Source: Domibacillus indicus (GTDB taxonomy: Bacteria > Bacillota > Bacilli > Bacillales > Domibacillaceae). Taken from it: a DNA stretch of 64,000 nucleotides. Location of the stretch: assembly GCF_023715895.1 (NCBI RefSeq), contig NZ_JAMBOO010000015.1:30883-94882 (forward strand). Direction: 5' to 3'. The notes beneath the pieces were generated by a model. It had not been told where the DNA came from. It saw nothing but the letters and a program-made list of their open reading frames with translations, and searched no databases. This document shows, piece after piece, positions 1-9,640 of the stretch (position 1 is the first letter of the stretch; every line of letters begins with the position of its first letter). The translations under genes were made by a program, and so were the position numbers.

Positions 1-1598
1 GTCGCGGAGGATGTCCCGCCAGTTTTCATGGCTTGAATGATCCATTCAAGCCGCTCTTTATCCATCCCGGAGCCATCATCTTGTACAGAGATGCGAATCC
101 GTTCTTTATCTTCTCGTTTCACTGGTTCAACTGTTACGGAAATTTGGCATTTTCCTGCTTTTTTTCCGGCTCCATGCAAGGTTGCATTTTCTACCAAAGG
201 CTGTATGATCAGTTTTGGTATTCTTACAAACTCATATTCTGCAGGAACAGAGACATGCCATTGTAATCTTTCATCAAAACGCATTTTCATAATTTCCATA
301 TAGTCACCGATATGCTTGATTTCGTCTTTTAAGAACACCCAATCGTCATCGGTTTCTTTTGTAATGGTATAACGAAATAAATCGGACATGGCTACAACAA
401 GTTCAGCCAGCTCTTCCTCGTCCTTTTCTTCAAGTGACCAATGAAGCGCATCCAATGTATTAAAGAGAAAATGCGGGTTTATTTGTGCCTGAAGCGCTTT
501 TAATTCACTTTGGCTGCGTAAAATCTCTTTTTGATAAACCATCTGGATCAAATGATTGGTTTCTTTTACAAGCTGATTATACGTACTGTTTAATTCAATA
601 ATTTCATTTACCGAAGAAATATCCGGATTCAGTGTTAATGAACCTTCTCCGGCACGCTGCATGGTTTTCGTTAACCTTACTATTGGTCTTGTAATGATTG
701 TTGAAAGGAAAAAGGAACTAATGGTAAAAATAAATACGCCAACAACTCCCGAAAAAATAATTCCTGTTCGGATCCCTGACATTCCTTCCGTTAGTTCACT
801 TACGGGGGTTAAAATAAGAACGGTCCAGCCTGTTAGGCCAGATGATTGCTTTGTCACCATATAATCCCGTTGATTTAATTCAATAATGCTTTCATCGTTT
901 TCAATAATGCTCGTTATATCTCCCGTGAAATTTTGGATAATCGGTTTTTCGTATTGATCTAACAAAATGGAGTATTGATCGTTTTCATACTTTTCATTTG
1001 CAAAGTTAAAATGATCGCGGTTAATACTAATTAAAAGATAACCACCATTGCTATACTGTCGCTCTATTAAATTGACTCTGCGGATGGCCAGAAAGTAATT
1101 TTTATCATGAGGGTCTTCACCGATCCAAACCATTCTTCCTCTTGCTCGATTCGCTTCTTCAATCCACCTGCTGCCAATTCGGTTTTTTAACTCATCTTCA
1201 TCAAGGGGAAGAACGCGCTGATGCTTTCCAGAAAAAAGTTGAAAGGAAAAGATTCCATCTGTATTTCCCATAATTCTATTAATATGTCCCATTAATTTTT
1301 GACGGTCGTTAAAGGTTACTTGTTTTCCTTCATAGACATTCGTTAAAACACGCTGGACTTCTTCATCCGTGATTACAAGCTTTGAATTCATATTGATTTG
1401 CTCGTAAAGGGATTCAATTCGGCCGTTTGCTTCAATGGCTACTTGCTGAATTTGTTTTTCCGCATTATTTTTCAACAAAGAGGAAACTTGTCTCAACGTA
1501 AGGAGACTGACAATCAATAAAACTATGATCATAACAAGTAAAAAAATAAACAAAATCTGGTTGCGTAATGTATTCCATTTTTTTAGTTGCTTCCGCAT
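1..1598 (-). CDS. YesM/LytS-type sensor histidine kinase (C-terminus beyond window)
   Basis: Membrane sensor kinase of a two-component system. The start is ATG at 1598, preceded by GAAAGG. About 532 residues lie in the window; the reading frame is open to the edge, so the C-terminus is missing. Visible in order: a transmembrane helix near residues 12-33, a long extracytoplasmic sensor region, a second helix near 273-297, a HAMP-like linker, the phospho-acceptor motif QINPHFLFNTLDALHW near residue 370 (the His after NP is the phosphorylation site of this family), the ATPase N-box LVENATLHG near 466 and the start of the G1 box QDDGSGM. YesM-family kinases commonly pair with an AraC-type YesN regulator and control carbohydrate uptake or degradation. 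The partner regulator is not in the window and may lie beyond position 1. Divergence from a xylanase gene makes sensing of xylan products a reasonable inference, not shown directly. Confidence 0.93.
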   Translation of the reverse strand, partial: MRKQLKKWNTLRNQILFIFLLVMIIVLLIVSLLTLRQVSSLLKNNAEKQIQQVAIEANGRIESLYEQINMNSKLVITDEEVQRVLTNVYEGKQVTFNDRQKLMGHINRIMGNTDGIFSFQLFSGKHQRVLPLDEDELKNRIGSRWIEEANRARGRMVWIGEDPHDKNYFLAIRRVNLIERQYSNGGYLLISINRDHFNFANEKYENDQYSILLDQYEKPIIQNFTGDITSIIENDESIIELNQRDYMVTKQSSGLTGWTVLILTPVSELTEGMSGIRTGIIFSGVVGVFIFTISSFFLSTIITRPIVRLTKTMQRAGEGSLTLNPDISSVNEIIELNSTYNQLVKETNHLIQMVYQKEILRSQSELKALQAQINPHFLFNTLDALHWSLEEKDEEELAELVVAMSDLFRYTITKETDDDWVFLKDEIKHIGDYMEIMKMRFDERLQWHVSVPAEYEFVRIPKLIIQPLVENATLHGAGKKAGKCQISVTVEPVKREDKERIRISVQDDGSGMDKERLEWIIQAMKTGGTSSA

Positions 1599-1710
1599 TG
1601 ATGGTTCGCCTTTCTATAGTAAAATAATATCCAATTTTTATTAGGAACTAAAAAAGAACAGGAGCTTAGTCTAGGGCTATTTTATCATATTTTCGGAAAT
1701 GTTTAAATTC

Positions 1711-1753
1711 TTAGTTTATTTAGTGGATAAACTAAGTTTGATGCTGTTATAAT
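1711..1753 (+). promoter_or_regulatory. Xylanase promoter with XylR-like operator
   Basis: Positions 1711-1735 form a 25-base near-palindrome with arms TTAGTTTA and TAAACTAA around an A/T/G-rich centre. This matches the known Bacillus XylR operator architecture (TTAGTTTG...CAAACTAA, 25 bp). A perfect -10 hexamer TATAAT lies at 1748-1753, so the operator covers the -35 position, where a repressor would block RNA polymerase. The leader to the xylanase start is about 140 bases. Xylose-dependent derepression is inferred from this resemblance; xylR itself is not in the window. Confidence 0.7.
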
Positions 1754-1788
1754 TAATTTGAGGTCAGGCCAGCAGGCTGCGAAAAATA

Positions 1789-1802
1789 TGAAAGCCCTTA
1801 CT
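1789..1802 (+). promoter_or_regulatory. Possible weak cre (CcpA) site in xylanase leader
   Basis: The 14-mer TGAAAGCCCTTACT fits the catabolite-responsive-element consensus TGWNANCGNTNWCA at all but two fixed positions. It sits about 30-40 bases downstream of the predicted transcription start, a usual roadblock position for CcpA. Catabolite repression of xylanases is common, but the site is degenerate. Confidence 0.25.
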
Positions 1803-1872
1803 TATTTTCCTGACTAGTAAACTAGAGTAAAGGGGGGAAGCTAGAGTTTTTTCAGGTTTTATAAAATACTAA

Positions 1873-3060
<1,188 letters not shown>

Positions 3061-3228
3061 AGCCGTTGGGAATGGAGGCCATTGGATCGGTGCATGGCCA
3101 GCCAGTCAAGCAGGCTGAATTAATCAATCTTTCCGGTTCCGGGAAGCCATTGAATAGAAAGCCAGGTGTGGATCAGTAAGATAATGAATCTCTTTTCGTT
3201 ATTGAACTGCATATAATTCCTTTCGTAC

Positions 3229-3278
3229 TATAATTGTTCACACCCGCTTAGTTTGGGAAGGCGACAAACTAAGCGGGT
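3229..3278 (+). promoter_or_regulatory. Promoter -10 and second XylR-like operator hairpin ahead of deacetylase
   Basis: A perfect TATAAT lies at 3229-3234 (another at 3212-3217). Directly downstream, 3242-3278 is a perfect 14-bp inverted repeat with a 9-base centre. Its core, 3248-3272, has arms TTAGTTTG and CAAACTAA and the same 25-bp length as XylR operators. Position at about +1 to +35 suits a repressor operator. The hairpin could also serve as the xylanase terminator, but the following T tract (TTTTTG near 3289) is about 10 bases away rather than adjacent. Confidence 0.55.
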
Positions 3279-3335
3279 TAAATTAGGTTTTTGTTATTTC
3301 TTTCCATTTTTCGAATGTAGAAAGGATGAATGTTA

Positions 3336-4097
3336 ATGATAAGAATATTGGGCATTGTTTTTTCCTTCTTGTTACTACTCGTTTCTAACACGGATTATAT
3401 GTCAACAGCAAGCGCAAAACAATCACAAAACGTTGAAATTCCTGTCTTACTATATCATGTTGTAAAGCCTGACCCTGACCCGAACAATCCATATCAATTT
3501 AGCCTTGAAGAATTTGAAAAACATATGGCTTATCTTCATGAGAATGGCTATCGGACCTTAACGATGAAGCAATATTTCAACATCCTCGATAAAAAAGCAG
3601 CAATGCCAGAAAAGCCTATCCTGCTAACATTTGATGATAATTCCAATGATTTTTATCCTTATGTTTATCCAGTCTTACAGAAATACGGGATGAAGGCAAC
3701 TCAATTTACTGTTTCAGATTGGGTAAATGGCAGCTGGAATATGACATCAAACGAGATCTTAGCTGTAATGGAAAATGGTATTGATATCCAAAATCATTCG
3801 GTATCATATCCTTTCCTTGCTGATTTAAGCAGAGAACAGCAATACGAAGAAATAAATGATACAACGACCGCTCTTAAAGAGTTAACAGGCAGGGAGACAA
3901 ATGTCTTTGCTTATCCTTATGGAAATTATAATGCGGATACAATTTCTATTCTGGAAGAATTAGGGTTTAAAGGAGCTTTTAAAGTAGGCGGCGGGCTCAG
4001 TACAGACCAGAGCGACCGATATGAATTACCTCGTATTATGATTCTTCAAAACCACACTTTAGATGACTTTATTAGAATGGTTAAAACAGGATATTAG
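3336..4097 (+). CDS. Secreted polysaccharide deacetylase, CE4 family, with altered metal site
   Basis: Predicted extracytoplasmic NodB-homology deacetylase of about 253 residues. ATG 3336 is preferred to ATG 3330 because it leaves about 9 bases after AAAGGA. An N-terminal signal peptide ends near STASA. CE4 motif 1 is present as LLTFDDN. Motif 2, normally HSxxHP with two metal-binding histidines, reads NHSVSYP: the second His is Tyr (TAT, one transition from CAT). Motif 3-like FAYPYGNYN is present. The substrate may be acetylated xylan or peptidoglycan/chitin; co-occurrence with a GH10 gene and a shared operator type favour a xylan-related role. The His-to-Tyr change may lower or abolish catalysis. 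Confidence 0.85.
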   Translation: MIRILGIVFSFLLLLVSNTDYMSTASAKQSQNVEIPVLLYHVVKPDPDPNNPYQFSLEEFEKHMAYLHENGYRTLTMKQYFNILDKKAAMPEKPILLTFDDNSNDFYPYVYPVLQKYGMKATQFTVSDWVNGSWNMTSNEILAVMENGIDIQNHSVSYPFLADLSREQQYEEINDTTTALKELTGRETNVFAYPYGNYNADTISILEELGFKGAFKVGGGLSTDQSDRYELPRIMILQNHTLDDFIRMVKTGY

Positions 4098-4148
4098 ACA
4101 CATTTTCTTTAAGGATTATAAAAAAAGGTACATTGTTAAAAAATGAGG

Positions 4149-4195
4149 CTGACTCAAAAGGTCGTTGATTTACGACTCTTTTGAGTCAGTTTTTT
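4149..4195 (+). terminator. Rho-independent terminator after deacetylase
   Basis: A stem of about 17 bp (CTGACTCAAAAG... pairing with ...CTTTTGAGTCAG) is followed immediately by TTTTTTG. Confidence 0.9.
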
Positions 4196-4228
4196 GTTGT
4201 GTAATAATTTTCGATGAGAAATTCACAT

Positions 4229-4585
4229 TCATATTGAAATATAAGGGCAAGTATATTGAAATCTATCAGATTTTACTGAAAGAGTACCCCTGCTTCCATA
4301 CTTAATGGGAAACTGAAATCGATGAACGTATTTTTCCAGGTAGGAAATAACCTTTGATCTTGCCGGGTATCGGTCTGCTTTGCCAGGGAACTTCATACCG
4401 GGCAGGGACGAAAAGCCAGCTGGTGAGAACAGCTTCAGCAAATCATAATAGGTGGACCAGGAGCTGTGATCCTGTAAACCCTGTAAACCCTGTTTCAGAA
4501 TTAAAAACTGAAGACCTGCTTTTTGCAAATAGTAACCAACTGCTAAGCCGGATTGTCCTGTATAGATCACAATGATACCCAACAT
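4229..4585 (-). pseudogene. N-terminal remnant of CzcO/ArsO-type flavin monooxygenase
   Basis: A 118-codon reading frame resembling the first third of single-component flavoprotein monooxygenases (usually about 350 residues). The N-terminus keeps the outline of the FAD Rossmann motif (TGQSGLAVGYYLQKAGL, close to GxGxSGLAxAYYL) and later STYYDLLKLFSPAGFSSLPG, typical of the family. The first Gly of the motif is changed and the protein ends early with no NADPH domain. Such flavoproteins occur in Bacillus arsenic-resistance islands, which fits its position directly upstream of and divergent from arsR. It is most likely a dead fragment of that island. Confidence 0.65.
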
Positions 4586-4673
4586 ACGCTCTTACAGGGT
4601 CATTCCTCTTAAAAATATTTTGCTATATGTAGCGTATTGAAAAGAAGCATTTTGTAATCAATTAATCAATTTT

Positions 4674-4706
4674 TTTGATAAAAGTATGTACTTATATAAG
4701 TATATT
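4674..4706 (+). promoter_or_regulatory. arsRBC promoter/operator region
   Basis: An AT-rich block with TTGATA at 4674-4679 contains a perfect 12-bp palindrome ACTTATATAAGT at 4690-4701, followed by further TATA-rich sequence. A dyad overlapping the promoter upstream of an ArsR gene is the usual place for autorepression. The exact -10 is uncertain. Confidence 0.5.
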
Positions 4707-4740
4707 ATTATATACTGATACCGGAATGGGGGGATCATAC

Positions 4741-5088
4741 ATGAATGTCGATACAAAGTTAGATGTGCAGGAAGTATCCCAAATCATGAAGCTGCTTGGT
4801 GATAAGACGCGCCTGACCATGATGAAAATGCTTCAATCGCAGGATTTCTGTGTATGTGAGTTTGTTGAACTTTTTAACATGAGCCAGCCAGCTATCAGCC
4901 AGCATTTGCGCAAGCTAAAGGACATTGGATTGGTAAAGGAAAGCCGGAAAAGACAGTGGATTTTCTACTCCTTTAACCGGGACCATGACTGTGCTTTTTT
5001 GGTCGAAGATTTATTAAAGCATCTTCCAGACCAAAGAGAACGATTAGCTGAACTGGAAGCGCAGGGATTGCGTATTTCCTGTGACTAG
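4741..5088 (+). CDS. arsR: ArsR-family arsenite-responsive repressor
   Basis: Metalloregulatory winged-helix repressor of 115 residues, first gene of the ars operon. ATG 4741 follows GGGGGGATC; an earlier in-frame ATG at 4675 is less likely. The DNA-binding helix-turn-helix is around residues 38-65 (FNMSQPAISQHLRKLKDIGLV). Just before it is the metal-binding signature FCVCEF (residues about 31-36), matching the ELCVCDL-type Cys-x-Cys arsenite site of ArsR. Binding of As(III) or Sb(III) would release the operator at about 4690. The stop is 15 bases ahead of arsB, so the two are cotranscribed. Confidence 0.93.
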   Translation: MNVDTKLDVQEVSQIMKLLGDKTRLTMMKMLQSQDFCVCEFVELFNMSQPAISQHLRKLKDIGLVKESRKRQWIFYSFNRDHDCAFLVEDLLKHLPDQRERLAELEAQGLRISCD

Positions 5089-5103
5089 AAAGGAGTAAGA
5101 GGT

Positions 5104-6402
5104 TTGTTTTCTATTATTGCAGCATCCATTATTTTTCTCGTGACGCTCATCTTTGTCATCTGGCAGCCGAAAGGGTTATCTATTGGCTGGTCAGCCTGTG
5201 TAGGTGCTGTAGTTGCTTTACTGGCAGGGGTGGTAGACTTTGGAGACGTCATCGATGTAACATCGATTGTTTGGAATGCCACATTGGCGTTTATTGCAAT
5301 CATTATTATTTCTCTCATCCTCGATGAAATTGGTTTCTTTGAATGGTCGGCTCTACATATGGCCCGCATGGCCAAAGGAAACGGCGTCAGAATGTTTGTA
5401 TATGTATCTATACTGGGCGCTCTAGTTGCGGCTTTCTTTGCGAATGATGGGGCGGCACTTATTTTAACGCCGATTGTACTGGCAATGGTCCGAAACCTGA
5501 AATTTGAGGAAAAGATGGTGTTTCCTTTTATCATCGCTAGTGGATTTATTGCCGATACAACGGCACTGCCATTAGTCGTCAGCAACCTTGTAAATATCGT
5601 TTCAGCCGACTACTTTAACATTGGATTTGCGGAGTACGCATCCCGGATGGTTGTACCGAACTTATTTTCATTAATAGCCAGCATCACGGTGTTGTATCTT
5701 TATTTCCGCAAAAACATCCCGAAACAGTATGACATGTCCATGTTAAAAGAACCGGATGAAGCGATCAAAGATCATAAGATGTTTCGCTTGTCCTGGCTTG
5801 TGCTGGGCATCCTGCTGATTGGTTATTTCGCCAGTGAGTTTCTGGACGTTCCGGTATCCATTATTGCCAGCATCGTCGCTGTGTTCTTTTTGGCGATGGC
5901 ACGAAAAAGCCCGGCTGTTCACACGAAAAACGTCATTAAAGGCGCACCGTGGGCAATTGTCTTTTTCTCGATTGGCATGTATGTAGTCGTTTACGGACTG
6001 CGCAATGCCGGTTTAACATCGGTTCTGGCAGATGCCATTCAAGCAACGGCAGAACAGGGTCTATTCGCTGCCACAATCGGTATGGGCTTTATCGCTGCTA
6101 TTCTATCGTCGATCATGAATAACATGCCAACTGTCATGATCAATGCATTGGCGATCTCTGATACGGCTACATCCCCAATGATCAGGGAAGCCTTAATTTA
6201 TGCGAACGTTGTTGGCTCAGACTTAGGTCCAAAGATTACGCCAATTGGATCACTTGCTACACTATTGTGGCTTCACGTCCTTAGTTTGAAAGGCGTAAAA
6301 ATTTCATGGGGTACTTATTTTAAAACAGGTATCATCTTAACCATTCCAACCTTGTTTATCACGCTGGTTGGCTTATATGTATGGTTATTATTGATTCATT
6401 AA
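5104..6402 (+). CDS. arsB: ArsB arsenite efflux permease
   Basis: Integral membrane exporter of arsenite/antimonite, 432 residues, the usual length of ArsB. The start is TTG 5104, preceded by AAAGGAG about 8 bases upstream. About 11-12 hydrophobic segments are visible across the protein, with conserved family stretches [15 protein letters not shown] near residue 115 and [13 protein letters not shown] near 340, and the [16 protein letters not shown] block near 380. It lies between arsR and arsC. No arsA ATPase is present, so it would act as a proton-motive-force driven pump. Confidence 0.93.
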   Translation: MFSIIAASIIFLVTLIFVIWQPKGLSIGWSACVGAVVALLAGVVDFGDVIDVTSIVWNATLAFIAIIIISLILDEIGFFEWSALHMARMAKGNGVRMFVYVSILGALVAAFFANDGAALILTPIVLAMVRNLKFEEKMVFPFIIASGFIADTTALPLVVSNLVNIVSADYFNIGFAEYASRMVVPNLFSLIASITVLYLYFRKNIPKQYDMSMLKEPDEAIKDHKMFRLSWLVLGILLIGYFASEFLDVPVSIIASIVAVFFLAMARKSPAVHTKNVIKGAPWAIVFFSIGMYVVVYGLRNAGLTSVLADAIQATAEQGLFAATIGMGFIAAILSSIMNNMPTVMINALAISDTATSPMIREALIYANVVGSDLGPKITPIGSLATLLWLHVLSLKGVKISWGTYFKTGIILTIPTLFITLVGLYVWLLLIH

Positions 6403-6436
6403 TCTAACTAATCGAATGTAAAAGGAGAACATGATT

Positions 6437-6856
6437 ATGTCTAAAAAAACAATCTACTTCCTATGCACAGGCAACTCTTGCCGCAGCCAGATGGCAGAAG
6501 GATGGGCGAAAAAACATTTAGGTGATGAGTGGGAAGTGAAAAGTGCCGGATTAGAAGCACATGGATTAAACCCAAATGCGGTAAAAGCCATGAAAGAAGC
6601 AGGCATTGATATTTCAAACCAAACATCAGATGTGATTGATCCTGAAATTCTAAACAATGCGGAATTAATCGTTACATTATGCGGGCATGCGGCGGACAAC
6701 TGCCCGGTAACACCGTCTCACATTAAGCGTGTTCACTGGGGATTTGATGATCCTGCAAAAGCAGAAGGAACAGAAGAAGAAAAATGGGCATTCTTCCAGC
6801 GTGTTCGCGATGAAATCGGTGAGCGTATCGAACGTTTTGCAAAAACAGGCGAATAA
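6437..6856 (+). CDS. arsC: Thioredoxin-coupled arsenate reductase ArsC
   Basis: Reduces arsenate to arsenite, the ArsB substrate. Product is 139 residues from ATG 6437, about 9 bases after GGAG; an ATG at 6431 is too close to the ribosome site. The fold is that of low-molecular-weight protein tyrosine phosphatases: P-loop [14 protein letters not shown] with catalytic Cys10 and the Arg of CX5R. The relay cysteines of the thioredoxin-dependent class are in [15 protein letters not shown] (about Cys82 and Cys89). All three redox cysteines of the B. subtilis type are therefore retained. Confidence 0.96.
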   Translation: MSKKTIYFLCTGNSCRSQMAEGWAKKHLGDEWEVKSAGLEAHGLNPNAVKAMKEAGIDISNQTSDVIDPEILNNAELIVTLCGHAADNCPVTPSHIKRVHWGFDDPAKAEGTEEEKWAFFQRVRDEIGERIERFAKTGE

Positions 6857-6863
6857 TAGAAAA

Positions 6864-6897
6864 GAAAAAGCCGTGAGACATTCTCGCGGCTTTTTCT
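6864..6897 (+). terminator. Terminator of arsRBC
   Basis: Hairpin GAAAAAGCCGTGAGA / TCTCGCGGCTTTTTC with a T-rich 3' arm directly after arsC. Confidence 0.9.
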
Positions 6898-6971
6898 ATC
6901 CTCTCCTTATAGGTACATGATTATATATGGAGTATAGAAGCTGTATGACAATTAAGAAAATTGAATAAAAA

Positions 6972-7021
6972 TTAGCGCCTAGCTCCTTCAAAACCTTTGA
7001 TTTAGTGGGGTTAGGCGCTAA
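6972..7021. repeat. 10-bp inverted repeat in otherwise featureless intergenic DNA
   Basis: TTAGCGCCTA at 6972-6981 is exactly repeated in inverse at 7012-7021, with about 30 bases between. No T tract follows. Apart from this, 6898-7330 shows no convincing gene: the reading frames there lack ribosome sites and family features. Confidence 0.5.
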
Positions 7022-7330
7022 GGTTTCTATTCTCTCTGTTCTTCTATATATATCTTCATTATATCGATTGCCGCTTCTTATTTATCATCACCCATATCCA
7101 TTCTCTTTTTTTATAGTGATTTTGCCACAATCATGCTGTTATTTTTCCCATATGATAATAATGAGCAATAACGTGAATGATCTGGCTCTTTACGATGTTA
7201 TACGGTTAAAAATGTTTTTGCAAAGAATAGGCGCCACTTTCTTATTTAAAGAAAAACAATCCCTTTATCTGTAAAACAATATGTATTCACCAAAAGAGCA
7301 CAGAAATTAAAAAGAAGGAAGATGGAAAAC

Positions 7331-7816
7331 ATGCGATTTTATCCTCCGAATCCAAGACCAAGACCATTTGACCCGTTTTTCGGACCATTTCCATCCAATC
7401 GAAGATCATTTCATCGATATTCCAGTCTCATCTATCAGGATCCGAGATATTTTTCACAAGGTCTGACTCAAATACCTCCTCAGGGAGCTCCAATTCCCCC
7501 TCAGAGACCTGGTATATTGGGGAGTTTTTTACAGGGGCTGACTCAAGGACCTTCTCTGGGATTTGTTCCTTCACCGCAGATACCAGGTATACCGGGGAGT
7601 ACCAACCAAGTACCGTCTCAAGAAGAAGCTGCGTCTCCTCTGCAGACTGATCTTTTAGAAAATGCTGATCAATTGCCGACTCAGGCGGGAGCTAGTGATC
7701 CGCCACAGACACCTGGCATGTGGGAAAATATAAATCAAATGCTTACGTACGCCGAGGAATTATCCAGAGGAATAGAGACCTTTAGAAAGATAGGCTTAGT
7801 TTTCACTAAAAGTTAA
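7331..7816 (+). CDS. Proline-rich protein of unknown function (possibly YppG/spore-coat-like)
   Basis: About 161 residues from ATG 7331, which has AAGGAAG roughly 9 bases upstream; ATG 7322 lies directly against that site. The N-terminus is rich in Pro, Phe and Arg (FYPPNPRPRPFDPFFGPF). The middle consists of degenerate repeats of about 25-30 residues with a PQxPGI-G-Q-LTQxP pattern. The last 35 residues look like an amphipathic helix (NINQMLTYAEELSRGIETF). There is no signal peptide or membrane segment. Composition and layout (Pro-rich head, short helical tail) recall the YppG and YqfQ groups of small Bacillus proteins, some tied to sporulation, but I cannot assign it to a family with certainty. 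Confidence 0.6.
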   Translation: MRFYPPNPRPRPFDPFFGPFPSNRRSFHRYSSLIYQDPRYFSQGLTQIPPQGAPIPPQRPGILGSFLQGLTQGPSLGFVPSPQIPGIPGSTNQVPSQEEAASPLQTDLLENADQLPTQAGASDPPQTPGMWENINQMLTYAEELSRGIETFRKIGLVFTKS

Positions 7817-7930
7817 GGGTCAGTAAGGTATGAGATAAAACAGTAATAATCCACCGGCAACAACTCCAATTAAAAAGTTATTAAGCACAGGTACACTTTT
7901 GTTGTTGATAAGGCAGCCACACTCAAAGGT

Positions 7931-8422
7931 TTCCGAAGCAAGCGAGAGATGGAAACCTTTGATCATGATGTGCGAAAAATGGTGTACCTTGAAACAACGA
8001 AGAAAGAAGCGGAAGCCGTATTTACAAAACGAATGAACGATGAAGCATTAACTGAGCAGGACATTCTCCGCTACCGCTCATTCCTATTAAAAGAGCTCGG
8101 TAAAATGTACGCCGAAAAAGAGTGGGTCATGCAGCTTCATATAGGCGCGATGCGTAATAACGATACACCGATGAAAGAAAAAATTGGCCCGGAAGCCGGA
8201 TTTGATTCGCCCGGAGACGGCGATATAGCAGAAGGGCTGTCACGATTCCTTTGATGCATTGGAAACAGACGAAAGCCTGCCAGGAACAGTCCTATTTAAA
8301 AAGACAATCCTGTGCTTGCGGGCATGACTGGCAACTTTTCTGAAGCAGGTGTGCCGGGGAAAATTCAATTTGGTTCCGCGTGGTGGTTTAACGATCATAT
8401 AGACGGGATGGAGCAGCAGATG
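7931..8422 (+). pseudogene. Remnant of uronate isomerase uxaC
   Basis: Pieces of UxaC (D-glucuronate/D-galacturonate isomerase). The first piece reads from about 7949 and contains the family core WVMQLHIGAMRNNDT and GPEAGFDSPGDGDIAEGLSRF. A frameshift near 8250 then moves the frame to DALETDESLPGTVLF, and another disruption precedes LAGMTGNF and [18 protein letters not shown]. The N-terminal half (roughly 270 residues) and the C-terminal end are missing. At 8423 the sequence switches directly into an unrelated gene fragment, marking a deletion junction. Not functional. Confidence 0.85.
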
Positions 8423-8671
8423 GTTTGTGCGCCGACGAAAATTGCGCCGACTCTTGCAAACGATCGAGAAGCGATTAAAGCCGCCATTAAAACGTGCAAC
8501 ATTCTAGATTTCACCAAGGTAAAAATGGTCCGCATTAAAAACACACTTGAAATCGGTGAAATTGAAGTGTCGGCAGCATTGCATGATTATGTGAAAAACC
8601 ATCCGCAGCTTGAAGTTCTAACCGAATCGGCGGAATGGATATTTGACAAAGATGGCAATTTAACGAAGTAA
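8423..8671 (+). pseudogene. C-terminal fragment of LarA-like (DUF2088) protein fused in frame to uxaC relic
   Basis: After the uxaC motif ending HIDGMEQQM, the frame continues as about 80 residues ending at 8671. These include [22 protein letters not shown] and FDKDGNL, resembling the C-terminal part of nickel-dependent lactate-racemase-like proteins found in some sugar-acid gene clusters. The assignment rests on motif memory and is moderate. The in-frame join to uxaC is a deletion scar, not a designed fusion. Confidence 0.5.
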
Positions 8672-8684
8672 CGAAGGAGAAAAA

Positions 8685-8880
8685 GTAAATACACTATTTG
8701 ATTTGAGCGGAAAAACAGTGGTTGCAATTGGCGGGAGACGCTTGTGAGCCGAAACCTTGAGAAAGCAAATCAGCTCGTTGAAGAAATTGAGGAAAGTGGC
8801 CGTGAAGCGAAGGCATTTCAAGCAGATGTCATATCCAGAGAAGCACTCGAACAAGCCGCTGCGATATTGAAGCATGGAAA
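8685..8880 (+). pseudogene. SDR oxidoreductase remnant (fructuronate/mannonate reductase-like)
   Basis: GGAG precedes a frame reading NTLFDLSGKTVVAIGG, the N-terminal nucleotide-binding start of a classical SDR. The glycine motif is cut, and the text resumes in another frame as SRNLEKANQLVEEIEESG and KAFQADVISREALEQAA, typical of residues 40-80. The start codon is GTA and the rest is gone. Next to uxaC, a UxuB-like SDR of the hexuronate pathway is likely. Confidence 0.65.
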
Positions 8881-9004
8881 AGAACTAGCCTTGCTATGCA
8901 TCGCATAGATTAAAGAAAAGGCGGGCAGATAGCTCAAAGATAGTAGATTCTTAAAAAGAACGGATGAAACTGTATTTCACTCTGTCCAATAACGGATAAC
9001 ACTC

Positions 9005-9046
9005 AAAACCGATTGATTCCTTAGAGATGAGATCGGTTTTTTGTGT
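9005..9046 (+). terminator. Terminator of the former hexuronate operon
   Basis: Stem AAAACCGAT / ATCGGTTTT followed by TTGTGTTT. From here to about 9580 I see no gene; the stretch is AT-rich with short broken frames and a GAGCCCTT/AAAGGGTTTCTC inverted repeat near 9495-9532. Confidence 0.75.
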
Positions 9047-9587
9047 TTACAAAGCAAATAGGTTCGATCATTAAAGGCGTGTTTATCTCTTTAGGTAGGG
9101 GCGCTTTCGGCAGGAAAGGGTATTTTTAAAATGGAAAAAGCACTTGTTTTTCCTTAGGAACAGAAGTCATTGATCTGGGCATCGCTGTGCTTTCTTTAAA
9201 ATGATACTCATTACTTCATGCTCCTTTCAATAAAAGTTTAAAGCCCTAAAGGCTAATAAACACAAATCATTTAAATTTCTGTTTAATAGGACAAAAAAAT
9301 ATAACGTAGGGTCAAGTTTTGTCCCTGTTGATTAAAAATCAAAAATATTATTTTGACATCCCTTAATTTACCCAAAAAGTTTAAAGTCTCTAACATGAAA
9401 TTTTATTTTGGTTAGCTGAGTAAATTCAAAGGAAATCAGACCAGAGAGCGGTTTTATGCTTGGAAAACCTTGATAATATAAAGTTTTTTAAATGAGCCCT
9501 TCTTATCTATTTAAAAAGAAAAAGGGTTTCTCATTTATAGAAAACAGATGTAAAATAAATAAAGTGGGAATTTTTTGTCCCAATCAC

Positions 9588-9640
9588 TTGATTCATCCTC
9601 TAATTTGTATTATGATAAATTCAAATAAAAAACGCTTTCA
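9588..9640 (+). promoter_or_regulatory. SR1 promoter with cre-like site
   Basis: TTGATT at 9588-9593, a 17-base spacer, and TATGAT at 9611-9616 form a good SigA promoter with start near 9623. At 9627-9640, read on the minus strand, TGAAAGCGTTTTTT matches the cre consensus in 12 of 14 positions. In B. subtilis SR1 is repressed by CcpN and to a lesser degree CcpA, so a cre just after the start is consistent with sugar control. Confidence 0.65.

Noticed and set aside
3242..3278. Perfect 14-bp hairpin as a plain xylanase terminator
   Set aside because: The T run is not adjacent, the hairpin lies right after a TATAAT, and its core matches a 25-bp operator. Kept as an operator with termination as a side possibility.
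7005..7274. 89-codon hydrophobic frame
   Set aside because: No ribosome site, starts within an inverted repeat, composition of AT-rich non-coding DNA, no family features.
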